Below, piece by piece: positions 9,471 to 19,313 of a stretch of DNA of 64,000 nt. Location of the stretch: assembly GCA_913020705.1 (NCBI GenBank), contig CAJWBY010000002.1, positions 1 through 64,000 of the forward strand. Direction: 5' to 3'. Each line of letters opens with the position of its first letter. Position 1 is the stretch's first letter. A program made the position numbers and the translations under genes. This DNA is from an uncultured Colwellia sp. GTDB taxonomy: Bacteria > Pseudomonadota > Gammaproteobacteria > Enterobacterales > Alteromonadaceae. Below the pieces are notes generated by a model. It made no database searches. It saw nothing but the letters and a program-made list of their open reading frames with translations, and was not told the origin of the DNA.

Positions 9471-9498
9471 GGCATAACGCCTTTCGGGCCGTTATACC
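9471..9498. terminator. Hairpin between two secreted-protein genes
   Basis: The arms GGCATAACG (9471-9479) and CGTTATACC (9490-9498) pair around a C-rich/G-rich centre that can itself pair. There is no strong T-run after it on the plus strand, so it may end the transcript of the upstream gene only weakly or may stabilise an mRNA end. Confidence 0.4.
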
Positions 9499-9529
9499 TA
9501 AATCTATCAAGTTAATAACGGAGTATTTC

Positions 9530-10054
9530 TTGAAAAATTATCTATATTTTAGTGTGTTAGTTTTCACCCTTTCATGCTTAGGAGGCTGTTCTAGTCTTGC
9601 AAAAATGAAAACGGTTAATAAAATAGAAAATGTCGATAGTCAAAAATCAATGGTGAGTATTGTTCGCCCCCATATTTTTCTTGGTGATGGTGTTGATTTT
9701 GAAGTTTGGGACGGTAATAAATTTATTGGTACTCTGGAGGCGGGCTCAATGATTCAGTATTTAACCTTGCCTGGTGAGCATGACTTTATGATTGATCCAA
9801 CACAAGGTGGACGTTGGGCACATATAAATTTAAATTTAGAAGCAGGTAAAATTTATTATTTAAAACCAAATACAATACCTTTTGTTGGATTAAAATTAGG
9901 TGTTGCTCCATCAACAGATGTAAGAATTGAAAAATGGAATAAAGGATTAACCCCCTTAGCAATTGATGAGAGTAAATCTAAAGCCGTACCACAAAAGAAT
10001 ATTAACGAGGCTGTAGAAACTTTAAAAAAGATAAAAATGAAAGACGCTTCATAA
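9530..10054 (+). CDS. Putative outer-membrane lipoprotein
   Basis: The start is TTG at 9530, supported by ACGGAG upstream and by the lipoprotein signal that immediately follows: hydrophobic stretch and lipobox LGGC near residue 20. The mature part has a small beta-sandwich pattern like PEGA/DUF2846-type proteins (VSIVRPHIFLGDGVDFEVWDGNKFIGTLEAGSMIQYLTLPGEHDF), ending in a lysine-rich helix. The fold suggests a cell-envelope surface protein. It is flanked by two hairpins sharing TAACG/CGTTA arms. Function unknown. Confidence 0.82.
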   Translation: MKNYLYFSVLVFTLSCLGGCSSLAKMKTVNKIENVDSQKSMVSIVRPHIFLGDGVDFEVWDGNKFIGTLEAGSMIQYLTLPGEHDFMIDPTQGGRWAHINLNLEAGKIYYLKPNTIPFVGLKLGVAPSTDVRIEKWNKGLTPLAIDESKSKAVPQKNINEAVETLKKIKMKDAS

Positions 10055-10127
10055 CGAGTAGGTATATGTAACTACGATTATCAAAAAGCAGTTACAATAT
10101 GGTCATTCTATAATGTTTTAGAAAACA

Positions 10128-10156
10128 GCCTAACGCCAAAGATAATGGCGTTAGGC
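10128..10156 (-). terminator. Perfect 10-bp hairpin downstream of the ydeP-like gene
   Basis: The arms GCCTAACGCC (10128-10137) and GGCGTTAGGC (10147-10156) are fully complementary with a 9-base loop. Read on the minus strand the stem is followed by TGTTTTC, so it fits an intrinsic terminator for the oxidoreductase gene ending at 10265; it could also serve the plus-strand lipoprotein gene. Confidence 0.65.
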
Positions 10157-10264
10157 ATAAGTGAAAAGATATATCTGATTAATAATTTTAGCTATATTCA
10201 CGTACTTTCTGACTGTGTAAATACAATTAATCCAACGATTGTTAACTTATCATATCACCTTCAT

Positions 10265-12544
10265 TTATAACTTCTCAATTGAAACCGCAATCGATTTATA
10301 GGTTGGCGTTCCGCAGTCATCTGCGATGCTTTCTAATGGCACTAACGGGTTAGTTTCAGGATAATATGCCGCCACACAACCTGAAGGTATCGCATACTCA
10401 ATAATTTTAAAATTAGACACTGAGCGTTCAATACCGTCATTTGATACGGTGGTGATTTTTACATAATCTCCACCCTTCAATGCCTGCCTACTAATGTCAC
10501 CTTCATTCATAAAGATGACATTACGCTGACCATAAACACCTCTATAACGATCGTCCATACCATAAATAGTGGTATTATATTGATCATGCGATCGCATGGT
10601 TTGCAGGGTTAACACCGGATTTTCTGTCATTAATTGTGCACGTTCATGTGCGAGTTGTTCAGGTAAGTTAGCATTTGAAAATGCAGCCTTTCTTTCAGGT
10701 GTTCGCCATTGGCGAAGTGCAGCAAGGTTTTGCAAATAAAAGCCTCGGCCTTCTTTTATTCGTGAGTTATAATTTTCGAAACTCGGTAATACCGCACTGA
10801 TTTCATCACGAATTAACGCGTAGTTATTCGCCAATTTATTCCAATCTACATGCTGATCGCCTAAAGACGCCATTGCCATGCCCGCCACAATAGATGTCTC
10901 TGAGCGAAGCTTATCTGATGCTGGTTCATTTTGACCTCTTGAAGCATGTACCATACTCATTGAATCTTCAACGGTAATACATTGCTCACCACTCGTTTGC
11001 CGATCAATTTCGGTACGACCAAGACACGGAAGAATTAACGCACGCTTGCCTGTTATTGCATGGCTTCGGTTGAGCTTAGTGCTGATTTGCACGGTTAACT
11101 CACATTTTTTCAATGCTTGGTGGGTACGTTTAGTATCAGGGGTTGCTGCTGAAAAGTTTCCGCCTAATGCTATAAATACTTTAGCTTTACCTACAAGCAT
11201 GGCATGAATAGATTCCACAGTATTAAAACCAGCGTCACGTGGAGCACTAAAGGCGTAACGATTTTCTAACGAGTCAAGAAATTCCATTGATGGCTTTTCG
11301 TTGATCCCCATAGTGCGATTGCCTTGTACGTTGGAATGACCGCGTACCGGACATGCACCTGCACCGGCTTTGCCGATATTGCCTCTTAGCATTAATACGT
11401 TTACCAACTCTCGAACCGTAGCAACAGAATGACGGTGTTGGGTGATGCCCATAGCCCAAGTAAAAATAACTTTTTTACTACTGGCGTACAGGGTTGCTAT
11501 TTGCTCAATTTCTTCTCGAGTTAAACTAGATTGCTCAAGAATTTTGTCCCAATCACTTTCTGCTACACTGCGTTGATAGTCTTCAAAACCATGGCAATGT
11601 TCATCAATAAAGTCTGTATCAAGTATCGATTTATCTTGTTTAAAACGCTCAAATAAACATTTAGCTATACCGCGTAATAACGCCATGTCGCCACCTAATC
11701 GAGGCGTGAAGTAATATTGGCTAATCTCTGTTCCCGTTAAAAATATCATTTCTTTTGGGCTTTGTGGATCTGAAAACTTTTGTAAACCACGTTCTTTTAA
11801 ATTGTTAATTGAGACAATTTTAGCACCGCGTTTACTTGCCTCACGCAAGGTTCCTAACATGCGAGGATGATTAGTTCCTGGGTTTTGGCCAAAGACAAAA
11901 ATAGCGTCTGCTTTTGAGAAGTCGTCCATAGTAACCGTGCCTTTACCAACTCCTACGCTTTTAGTCATACCAACGCCTGACGCTTCATGACACATATTCG
12001 AGCAGTCGGGAAAGTTATTTGTGCCTAATGCACGACCAAACAGTTGATATAAGTAAGCGACTTCATTACTTGCTCTACCAGAAGTATAAAATAAGGCTTC
12101 ATTAGGAGAAGAGAGTGCTTTTAAACTGGTACCAATAAGACTAAAAGCAGCTTCCCAGCTAATAGGTTGGTAATGTGCACTTTTACCGTCATAGTACATG
12201 GGTTCGGTTAATCGACCGCTTTTCTCTAAAGAATGATCATCCCATTGCTGTAATTCAGTTATGGAATATTGTCTAAAAAAACTACTATTAACACGTTTAC
12301 TGGTTGCTTCCCATGCAATAGCTTTAACGCCATTTTCACAAAAATCAACCTTGCCTGCAGTTGTAGAATCACCCCATGCACAACCTGGGCAGTCAAAGCC
12401 CCCTGGTTGATTCGCGCGCAGTAAAGCCTTAACACTTTTTGCGGCATTTTCACTTTGAATTAAATGCTTAGCGGAGCTTCTTAATGCTCCCCAACCACCT
12501 GCAGGAGAAGAATAAGGAGGATTATTTTTTGTTGACTTAGACAT
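10265..12544 (-). CDS. ydeP: FdhF/YdeP-family molybdopterin oxidoreductase
   Basis: A 759-residue protein, matching the length I know for E. coli YdeP. It belongs to the formate-dehydrogenase-H-like molybdopterin family. The N-terminus has the short cysteine motif GGFDCPGCAWGDS instead of a full [4Fe-4S] CxxCxxxC set, as is usual for YdeP. The molybdopterin-binding regions are clear (FVFGQNPGTNHPRM, WAMGITQHRHSV, RGNIGKAGAGACPVRGHSNVQG), and the C-terminal part has the dimethylsulfoxide-reductase beta-barrel pattern. The substrate is unknown; E. coli YdeP is linked to acid resistance, which may not apply here. No FdhD-type sulfurtransferase or electron-transfer subunit is adjacent. Confidence 0.92.
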   Translation of the reverse strand: MSKSTKNNPPYSSPAGGWGALRSSAKHLIQSENAAKSVKALLRANQPGGFDCPGCAWGDSTTAGKVDFCENGVKAIAWEATSKRVNSSFFRQYSITELQQWDDHSLEKSGRLTEPMYYDGKSAHYQPISWEAAFSLIGTSLKALSSPNEALFYTSGRASNEVAYLYQLFGRALGTNNFPDCSNMCHEASGVGMTKSVGVGKGTVTMDDFSKADAIFVFGQNPGTNHPRMLGTLREASKRGAKIVSINNLKERGLQKFSDPQSPKEMIFLTGTEISQYYFTPRLGGDMALLRGIAKCLFERFKQDKSILDTDFIDEHCHGFEDYQRSVAESDWDKILEQSSLTREEIEQIATLYASSKKVIFTWAMGITQHRHSVATVRELVNVLMLRGNIGKAGAGACPVRGHSNVQGNRTMGINEKPSMEFLDSLENRYAFSAPRDAGFNTVESIHAMLVGKAKVFIALGGNFSAATPDTKRTHQALKKCELTVQISTKLNRSHAITGKRALILPCLGRTEIDRQTSGEQCITVEDSMSMVHASRGQNEPASDKLRSETSIVAGMAMASLGDQHVDWNKLANNYALIRDEISAVLPSFENYNSRIKEGRGFYLQNLAALRQWRTPERKAAFSNANLPEQLAHERAQLMTENPVLTLQTMRSHDQYNTTIYGMDDRYRGVYGQRNVIFMNEGDISRQALKGGDYVKITTVSNDGIERSVSNFKIIEYAIPSGCVAAYYPETNPLVPLESIADDCGTPTYKSIAVSIEKL

Positions 12545-12766
12545 GTAAATTCTCTTTTAAAGCGTAACGTTTTAGTTGTCCGTATTGAAAGTAAAATCAG
12601 ACTATAGATGTATCATGAACCAAGTTTAGCGCTATGACTTTTATCGTTATCACCTATATTACCAAAATATTAGACAAAATTTTTGGCTAAAGACGATGAA
12701 TTAATTAAAAGCCTCATAAACAATCACATATGATTTTTATTTAGTAAGCATCAATCAAAGGAGAAG

Positions 12767-13969
12767 TTATAGTGTGGATGACCTTTTAACGACTTCAATG
12801 ACTCTTTTAAAGGCATCTTTGAGTTGTGACCTTGGACACGCTACATTCATGCGAATGCGTGTCCCTCCATCTGAAACAAACATTTCCCCTCCTTCGATAA
12901 TGACCCCTGCTTCCTCTAAAAACAATCGAGTTAAACTTACTGACGCTGGAAAATATGCACTGAGATCAATCCATGCTAGATATGTCGCATCGGGTATTTT
13001 AAATATTGCATCAGGTAAATGCGCTTTTAATTCGCTTTCAAGCAGGCTAAAGTTTTCATCAAGATAACCTCTTAGTGTTTCAAGCCATTCATGACCGCTT
13101 TCATAAACACCTTGGGCTGCTGCAAGGCTAATTGGGTTAACAAAGGGTTGGGTTCGCTTTTGCCACATAGCGCGTAGTTCGGGATTAGTAATAATGATGT
13201 TGGCGATCATTAACCCGGCTAGGTTAAATGTTTTACTGGGCGCCATACAGGTTATTATTTGATCGGAGTCAGGAAAGAGTTTTGCCAGAGGTGTGTGTGT
13301 TTTATTAGAACGAAGCAGATCGCAATGAATTTCATCGGAAACAATAACAACCTCATTCGCTATGCAAATTTCACCGATCAAACGAAGTTCTTCATCTGTC
13401 CATATTCTTCCCGTGGGATTATGGGGATGACACAAAAAAAACAATTTCGATTTCGGATCTGCAGTTTTAATTCGCAAATCGTCAAAGTCGATAAAATACT
13501 CTCCATCAACACAGTCAAGCGAACATGAAACAAGTTCATTATGATGATGTTCAGCTGCATGCTTAAAGTAGCCATAGGCTGGTGTGAAAGTAAGTACTTT
13601 ATCTCCTTTTTCACATATTTGATCAATCAAATTAAATAAAGCAGGAATAACTCCTGAAGATAGTTGAAGCGCGTCAGGAGAGAATCTCCAGCCATACCGT
13701 TTATCCGTCCAGTTCGAAAATGTGCGATAATAATTCTCATCAAAATTCATGGTATAACCGAATACAGGATGGGAAATTCGCTTTATCATGGCGTCGGTGG
13801 CAGCGGTTGGCACAGCAAATGCCATGTCGGCCACCCACATTGAAATTAAGTCTGTTTTTTTACTGGAAAGCTTTACCTCTTCATCGCCTTTAAAAAGGTA
13901 ATCAACAAAGCCTTCAACCGCTAAAGAATTTGTATTACTGCGATCTATAATTCGGTCAAAATCATTCAT
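12767..13969 (-). CDS. PLP-dependent C-S lyase, MalY/PatB family
   Basis: A 400-residue fold-type-I aminotransferase-like enzyme. It has the MalY/PatB opening (MWVADMAFAVPTAATDAMIKRISHPVFGY), the cofactor-contacting FFLCHPHNPTGRIWT and VIVSDEIHCDLL, and the Schiff-base lysine in MAPSKTFNLAGL near residue 240. The conserved C-terminal RMNVACPRSQL binds the substrate carboxylate. The family cleaves cystathionine or cysteine conjugates to a thiol, pyruvate and ammonia. It stands alone, so the physiological substrate is open. Confidence 0.93.
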   Translation of the reverse strand: MNDFDRIIDRSNTNSLAVEGFVDYLFKGDEEVKLSSKKTDLISMWVADMAFAVPTAATDAMIKRISHPVFGYTMNFDENYYRTFSNWTDKRYGWRFSPDALQLSSGVIPALFNLIDQICEKGDKVLTFTPAYGYFKHAAEHHHNELVSCSLDCVDGEYFIDFDDLRIKTADPKSKLFFLCHPHNPTGRIWTDEELRLIGEICIANEVVIVSDEIHCDLLRSNKTHTPLAKLFPDSDQIITCMAPSKTFNLAGLMIANIIITNPELRAMWQKRTQPFVNPISLAAAQGVYESGHEWLETLRGYLDENFSLLESELKAHLPDAIFKIPDATYLAWIDLSAYFPASVSLTRLFLEEAGVIIEGGEMFVSDGGTRIRMNVACPRSQLKDAFKRVIEVVKRSSTL

Positions 13970-14092
13970 TGTGTATTTAATTACTCGTTATATCCGTCAT
14001 GTCTTTTGTAAAGGGAGTTATTGTAGTTACATTAATTTGAAATGTTCCCTGATTAGTGAGGAACGATTGAATGTAATCATTTATAAAATTTT

Positions 14093-15214
14093 TTATGGAT
14101 AATCTTTTAATGCACACGCTCGTGCGCTGAACTTATAACCTAATGAGTCGCCTTCAACTTTTTCAGCGACTAAAATAACATCTTCACCAATAATGCTGAC
14201 TCGTTCAGTATCTGTTTTTTCACAGCGGGAAAGTTGAAAAGTTTCATATTCAAAGACGAAGGCCGCGATAGCTCGATCAAAATCAGTATATTTACCTTGA
14301 GTTTTACTGCTATCTGAACCAATAATCACCACGTCACCATTTGACTTAATGTTATCGTTCTCATTAGAGCTAACCGAGGCAGCTAATTGACCTGTGTCTA
14401 TATTTTCACCTGCAGCGATAACATCTGATTCATTAATTGTATTGTCATCTTCTGCATCAGCTATTTGACCCGTACTAATTCTTACGCCGGGTATTTGAAT
14501 ATTTAATTCACTGTTATACCAATGAAGTGGCTGCATTAAGGTGACCATAACCGGTGATATTAACATTAAGCGTATAAATATAAATAATATTGAAAATCGC
14601 TCTTTTGCCCTAATTTTGATCGGATGTAAACGTAAAAGACTGATTATTTTAAGAAATAAAAACCAGAGATTACCTAAGGTAAATAACAGAATCAAGCTCA
14701 TCGATGTTAGCAATAACAGCCATAAAGGAAGCACTAAGACAGTGGTAAAACCTTGGGCATATATCAATGAATGTGGGTCAACTCCGGTAATGTAATTAAC
14801 TTTTCTCGCGGCAACGGCAAGGGTAAAATTACCAATAATAACGTATATGATAAAAATAAAGCTCTTACCTAGAAGCGTTTGCCACACTCGGGTAAATATA
14901 TCGAGTAATTCACGTAACATGCCGATCATTGCAATAGAACCCACAATAAGTAAACCTGTACTGGGTTCAAGGAGAGTTTCGCGTGTGAGTGTTTCTTCTT
15001 GGGATATTCCGAGTATTACAGCTATAAAATAAAGCTTTTGATTTGAATGAAGGACTTGCCACCAAGAAACCACCTTTTTTGGCAACCAGAGAGCTGTAGT
15101 TAAAAACTTTTCAAATGTTACTTTTGGCGACTTTAACGAGGCTTGTAACCTTTCTAGTTGGTTCTTCGGTATTGCTACTTCTTTAGCTAAAGGTTCAAAG
15201 TCTTCATCTTGCAT
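14093..15214 (-). CDS. Hypothetical multi-pass membrane protein
   Basis: A 373-residue protein with a ~60-residue cytoplasmic start, then about five hydrophobic segments between residues 60 and 230 (YFIAVILGISQ, GLLIVGSIAMIGML, SFIFIIYVIIGNFTLAVAA, VLVLPLWLLLLTSMSLILLF, FSILFIFIRLMLISPVMVTL). A ~140-residue C-terminal soluble part follows, probably periplasmic, rich in Asp, Asn and Ser, with two cysteines near the end (LSRCEKTD, ARACALKDYP). I do not recognise the family. It is a single gene with a 170-bp gap to the signalling operon behind it. Confidence 0.8.
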   Translation of the reverse strand: MQDEDFEPLAKEVAIPKNQLERLQASLKSPKVTFEKFLTTALWLPKKVVSWWQVLHSNQKLYFIAVILGISQEETLTRETLLEPSTGLLIVGSIAMIGMLRELLDIFTRVWQTLLGKSFIFIIYVIIGNFTLAVAARKVNYITGVDPHSLIYAQGFTTVLVLPLWLLLLTSMSLILLFTLGNLWFLFLKIISLLRLHPIKIRAKERFSILFIFIRLMLISPVMVTLMQPLHWYNSELNIQIPGVRISTGQIADAEDDNTINESDVIAAGENIDTGQLAASVSSNENDNIKSNGDVVIIGSDSSKTQGKYTDFDRAIAAFVFEYETFQLSRCEKTDTERVSIIGEDVILVAEKVEGDSLGYKFSARACALKDYP

Positions 15215-15387
15215 AAAATTGCCATATTGGGAAAAATGAATATATAAACATTATCGTATCACTAGTTTTTTATTTTAAACAAGATAAAGTGGCCACGTTC
15301 CATATAATAAATATCACGAGCTATTAAAAAACGGTAATTGATGAAAACAACTCGTCTAATTTATTACAGTAAAATTTATACGCTTAA

Positions 15388-17082
15388 TTATTGACGAAAA
15401 AAACGCTCATCTATTGCATGCACTTCTAACGGTTTAGACAATAAATATCCTTGTATCCTGTCAACATTAATACTTTGACATAACTTTAAACTTTCTTCTG
15501 TTTCAACGCCTTCTGCAACAATTGCCAGATCTAAAGAATGTAACATGTAAGATAAACCTTTAATCAGTCTTACGGTTTTATCTTCAGAAGAAGCTAACAA
15601 TAATGATTTATCAATTTTTACGGTATCAATTGGAAAGTCTTGAAGATGAGACACTGAAGAGAAACCGGTACCGAAATCATCAAGTGCTATTTTACTACCG
15701 AGTTCACGAATAGCATTCATCATCATGATAACCGCATCATTGCTTTCTAACAGTGTGGTTTCGGTTAATTCAAATTCTATATTTTCCGCACTTACATTAT
15801 ACTTAGCCAATGAACGCTCTATACAAGTTAACAATTTCTCATCGACTAATTGTTTCGCTGAAAGGTTAATCGACATGCTAATATTTTGATTACTGACCTG
15901 CTGCCAAATCGATAATTGATGAATGGCTTGTTCAATAACCCATCGGCCAATAGTTAAAATAGCCCCCGACTCTTCAGCTATGCCGATAAACTCATCAGGC
16001 ATAAGCAAGGTGTCATCAACAAACCAACGAATTAAGGCTTCAAAGCCGATCAACTCTCTTTCGTTAGCACTAAATACGGGTTGATAATGCAAGCGAAACT
16101 GATTATTAACAATACCATCAACTAAAGCATGTTCAATTTTGTAGCGGTGTAAAAATTGCCTTTGCATTTCACTTTCAAAGTAGCAAATTTGGTTTCGGCC
16201 TAATTTTTTTGCTCTATACATCGCAATGTCTGCAAACTTAAAAAGCTCATCAGGATTGACCGTATTATCAGGGTAAATAGCAATACCAATGCTAGCACTC
16301 ACTCCTATTTCAATGCCTTTAATATGGAAGGTTGCTGTCAAAGAATTTAAAATTCGACGAGCAACATTATTGATCAAATATGCATCAAATGTATTACTCA
16401 ATATAATGGCAAATTCATCGCCGCCAATGCGTGCAAATATTTCATTTTCACGTAGACACTTACTAATTTTTTTTGCTACTTGTCTGAGTAATTCATCACC
16501 AGTATCATGACCATGCGTATCATTAACGTATTTAAAGTGATCTAAGTCGAACAATAACAAGGCGATGCTTTCTTGAAAACGAGTGTTTTTGGCAACACGT
16601 AATTTTAATGCTTCTTCAAAGGCATATCGGTTATCTAAGCCCGTTAAGGTGTCATGCTCTGCAATGTTTTTTACTAACTTATAACTATTAAATAATTTTT
16701 GTTCAAGCTCAAAACGCACTTGCGCTTGTAAAATAGCGCGGTTTAGTTTTGATGCAGTTACCTCAACTTTAAGCAAAAAGTCTTGTGCACCAGCTTTAAT
16801 ACATTCTAGCGCTAAGGCTTCTTCCTCCGAATTACTTAACATAATAATAGCGACGGAATTACCATTTTTTTCACTTTTTAATTCTAATAATAATTCAATA
16901 CCATCACGCTGTGGCATACGATAATCAAGTAAAACAACATCAAACGATGCGAGCCTAAAAGCTTCTAAACCTTCATTCACCGATTCTGTTTCTACAAAAT
17001 GACAATTTTGGGCACTTTTACGCAAGGTACGTTTGATATGTTCTCGGTCTACAACATCGTCATCGACTATTAATACATTCAT
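15388..17082 (-). CDS. Response regulator with GGDEF and EAL domains (c-di-GMP turnover)
   Basis: Domain order is REC (residues 1-120, phosphoacceptor Asp53 in VVLLDYRMPQRDG), GGDEF (~150-305) and EAL (~320-560). The cyclase signature RIGGDEF is intact, but the RxxD product-inhibition site is not visible (RENE precedes the motif). The EAL site reads GFEALIRW, and the catalytic loop DDFGTGFSS and late VAEGVET are present, so phosphodiesterase activity is plausible. It is the last gene of a three-gene operon, 22 bp after the single-domain receiver, and is probably the c-di-GMP output of that pathway. Confidence 0.95.
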   Translation of the reverse strand: MNVLIVDDDVVDREHIKRTLRKSAQNCHFVETESVNEGLEAFRLASFDVVLLDYRMPQRDGIELLLELKSEKNGNSVAIIMLSNSEEEALALECIKAGAQDFLLKVEVTASKLNRAILQAQVRFELEQKLFNSYKLVKNIAEHDTLTGLDNRYAFEEALKLRVAKNTRFQESIALLLFDLDHFKYVNDTHGHDTGDELLRQVAKKISKCLRENEIFARIGGDEFAIILSNTFDAYLINNVARRILNSLTATFHIKGIEIGVSASIGIAIYPDNTVNPDELFKFADIAMYRAKKLGRNQICYFESEMQRQFLHRYKIEHALVDGIVNNQFRLHYQPVFSANERELIGFEALIRWFVDDTLLMPDEFIGIAEESGAILTIGRWVIEQAIHQLSIWQQVSNQNISMSINLSAKQLVDEKLLTCIERSLAKYNVSAENIEFELTETTLLESNDAVIMMMNAIRELGSKIALDDFGTGFSSVSHLQDFPIDTVKIDKSLLLASSEDKTVRLIKGLSYMLHSLDLAIVAEGVETEESLKLCQSINVDRIQGYLLSKPLEVHAIDERFFRQ

Positions 17083-17104
17083 AGCAATATCCTTATCTAT
17101 ATTT

Positions 17105-17527
17105 TCATCCGTTAGGTGGAAAGTGAACTATTTTCCAATAACCATCCAATACATTAACAATGTCGAGAAACTCGTCTCCAGCAGAATTTTTTAAGAAATA
17201 ACCTGCCACATTGTGTTTATAACTTGAGATCATATCTTCATCAGCTTTTGAAGTTGTTAAGACGAAAACTATGCTGCTTGCATGTTTTGGGTCTTTTCTC
17301 AACGCTTCTAAAAATTCTAACCCGTTCATTCTCGGCATCTGTAAATCAAGCAAAATAATAAAAGGAGAAGCGAGAACAGAGTCATTTAATAATTCAAAGG
17401 CCTCTAATCCATCACAAGCTCTCACAATAGTATTACCTATTCTTAATTTTTTGAAAGCACGCTCAATGGTCATCGCATCAACATCATCATCTTCAACTAA
17501 TAAAATAGTAACTTCTTTATTATCCAT
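17105..17527 (-). CDS. Single-domain response regulator (CheY/Rcp1-like)
   Basis: A 140-residue stand-alone receiver. The acidic pocket is EDDD near residues 12-15, phosphoacceptor Asp61 lies in IILLDLQMPRMNG, the switch Thr/Ser in VLTTSKA, and the conserved Lys in GYFLKNSAG. The long 'Rcp1-type' form with an extended alpha4-beta5 region typically pairs with phytochrome-like or CHASE kinases. It overlaps the kinase gene by 8 bp, so the two are translationally linked; phosphotransfer from that kinase is the natural inference. Confidence 0.95.
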   Translation of the reverse strand: MDNKEVTILLVEDDDVDAMTIERAFKKLRIGNTIVRACDGLEAFELLNDSVLASPFIILLDLQMPRMNGLEFLEALRKDPKHASSIVFVLTTSKADEDMISSYKHNVAGYFLKNSAGDEFLDIVNVLDGYWKIVHFPPNG

Positions 17528-19313
17528 TTTTTACTCCAATTAATTTTTGCTGTGCTTTTATCGGTAACATGATGATAATTTTTGTCCCGTGTATTCCATC
17601 AGACTCTATGGTTAATTTTCCGTCATAATGCTGAACAATTTTTTTCACTAAAGACAGCCCCATACCACTCCCTTCAACTTTATCTCTAGGTTTTAATGTT
17701 TGGAACATTTCTAAGGCTTTATGGAACAACTCTGGAGGAATACCTGGCCCGTCATCTTGAACACCAATACAATGCATGTTCTCAATAATTGAGTATGACA
17801 TTCTAATATTGATGTTCGCTTTATCATGATGTTTAATAGCGTTCGAAATTAAATTACGCAAAATAATATCTAACGGTACTTTGGGAAAAGTAAGTTCGCC
17901 TTCAGCGGCAACAAAAGTGACATTTTCGCCGTGATCTAATAAAGTGAATATATCATTAGCAACAGCCCACAGTTCTAATGTTTCAGGTTGATAATCAAAA
18001 CGTTCTATTCGAGCATAATTAAGTAAATCGTTTAATAAGTTGCTCATACGTTCGCTTCTATTTTCAAGCAAAGATAGATGTTCTAACGAACTAGCAGGAA
18101 GCACATTAATACAATCTTCTTTTATCCAACCCACCAATTTTTGAATTGCATTTAATGGAGACTTAAGATCATGTGAAGCAACATAAGCAAATTGTTCTAA
18201 ATCTTTATTAGACTTCTCTAAACGTTTAGTTTTACCTCTTAATTTAATGGTCATTGCATCGGCGTAAACCAATGCTTGCCTATTGGCTTTTGAAAGGAAT
18301 AAAAATAGACCAAGTATCAATATATCAATAAATATACCGCTCAATAATATGATTGTCGGCTGCGATGACACTGATGCGGAACGAAAATCCAAGTTTGAAT
18401 TTATATTGAAACGCCAAACACGCCCATAAAAAGCTAAATCAACTTCTTTATGAAAAAGTGGCGTGATATCAATATTAGAGATATTGTCGTTATCAGCATC
18501 ATCATAAAGTACTTCATCTTGATCACTTATTTTTAGAGCCACTAATCGATTTTCAATGGATAATGTCCCTGAAATAAGTTTAGACATGATGAAAGGCGCA
18601 TAGGTAACGCCTATAATGTTTTTTTGACGAGTATCAATCGAATTGTGTAATGCACCGCCTTTATAAAAAGGGACATAAAAAAGGAAACCTGGTGTTTTTT
18701 TCGAATCTTGAACAAGCGTAATTGGTCCTGTTAATTTGGCTAAACCAGAATCCCTCGCTTGTTTTATCGCGGTATAACGATTCGTTTCAAAAGCCATGTC
18801 TAATCCAACTGCTTTTTTATTAGGATTAACGGGTTCAATATAAGTAATTGGCCAATGTTCATCTTGTTGATGTCTTGGATGAATTAAATAGTCAGGTCTG
18901 TTGACCCTTTGATTATTTAAGTAGTCATTCAGTTGTTCTGGTTTTATATTATAAATAATCCCAATTCCGTTAATGCCCGGATAAACTTTATCTATGTGTA
19001 AACTTTGAGCATATTTTTTCCACTGTATGTTATCAATATTTTCATCGTTAGCGTTATTAAAGGCTGCAGCCCCCCATAAAGCCTGTTCATACAATTTTAT
19101 TCGCTCTTGCACATGTTGAATCGCTTGAGCTGTCTCCCTTTCAAACCGCTCTTCAATTTTTTGTGAAACTTGTTCTTTTGAGAAGTACCATGCGGCTGTG
19201 GTTAACATGATAGAAAGGCTTAGAATTAGCCAATGAACACTGTGCAATTTCCCTGCATGCACTAATTTCTCACGATCAATATTTTCATTATTTTTAGCTA
19301 AATCCATGCTCAT
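17520..19313 (-). CDS. CHASE-domain sensor histidine kinase
   Basis: A 597-residue membrane kinase: TM1 near residues 28-46, a periplasmic CHASE domain (~65-270, with the typical YPGINGIGIIY and GLDMAFETNR elements), TM2 near 320-341, a short coiled coil, then HisKA (FAYVASHDLKSPLNAIQ, His near 380) and HATPase (N-box LISNAIKHHD, G1 DDGPGIP, G2 GSGMGLSLVKKIV). CHASE domains sense small molecules such as adenine- or peptide-type ligands; the ligand here is unknown. It is the first gene of the kinase-receiver-GGDEF/EAL operon. Confidence 0.95.
   Translation of the reverse strand: MSMDLAKNNENIDREKLVHAGKLHSVHWLILSLSIMLTTAAWYFSKEQVSQKIEERFERETAQAIQHVQERIKLYEQALWGAAAFNNANDENIDNIQWKKYAQSLHIDKVYPGINGIGIIYNIKPEQLNDYLNNQRVNRPDYLIHPRHQQDEHWPITYIEPVNPNKKAVGLDMAFETNRYTAIKQARDSGLAKLTGPITLVQDSKKTPGFLFYVPFYKGGALHNSIDTRQKNIIGVTYAPFIMSKLISGTLSIENRLVALKISDQDEVLYDDADNDNISNIDITPLFHKEVDLAFYGRVWRFNINSNLDFRSASVSSQPTIILLSGIFIDILILGLFLFLSKANRQALVYADAMTIKLRGKTKRLEKSNKDLEQFAYVASHDLKSPLNAIQKLVGWIKEDCINVLPASSLEHLSLLENRSERMSNLLNDLLNYARIERFDYQPETLELWAVANDIFTLLDHGENVTFVAAEGELTFPKVPLDIILRNLISNAIKHHDKANINIRMSYSIIENMHCIGVQDDGPGIPPELFHKALEMFQTLKPRDKVEGSGMGLSLVKKIVQHYDGKLTIESDGIHGTKIIIMLPIKAQQKLIGVKNG

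Noticed and set aside
10128..10156. Integron attC-like site (GCCTAAC...GTTAGGC)
   Set aside because: The two ends fit the RYYYAAC/GTTRRRY form, but the whole element is only 29 bp with no inner core boxes or bulged bases, and no integrase or cassette array is present. A terminator is simpler.
12774..13067. Open frames opposite the C-S lyase and other large genes
   Set aside because: They lie wholly inside well-recognised genes on the other strand and show no domain pattern or ribosome binding site.
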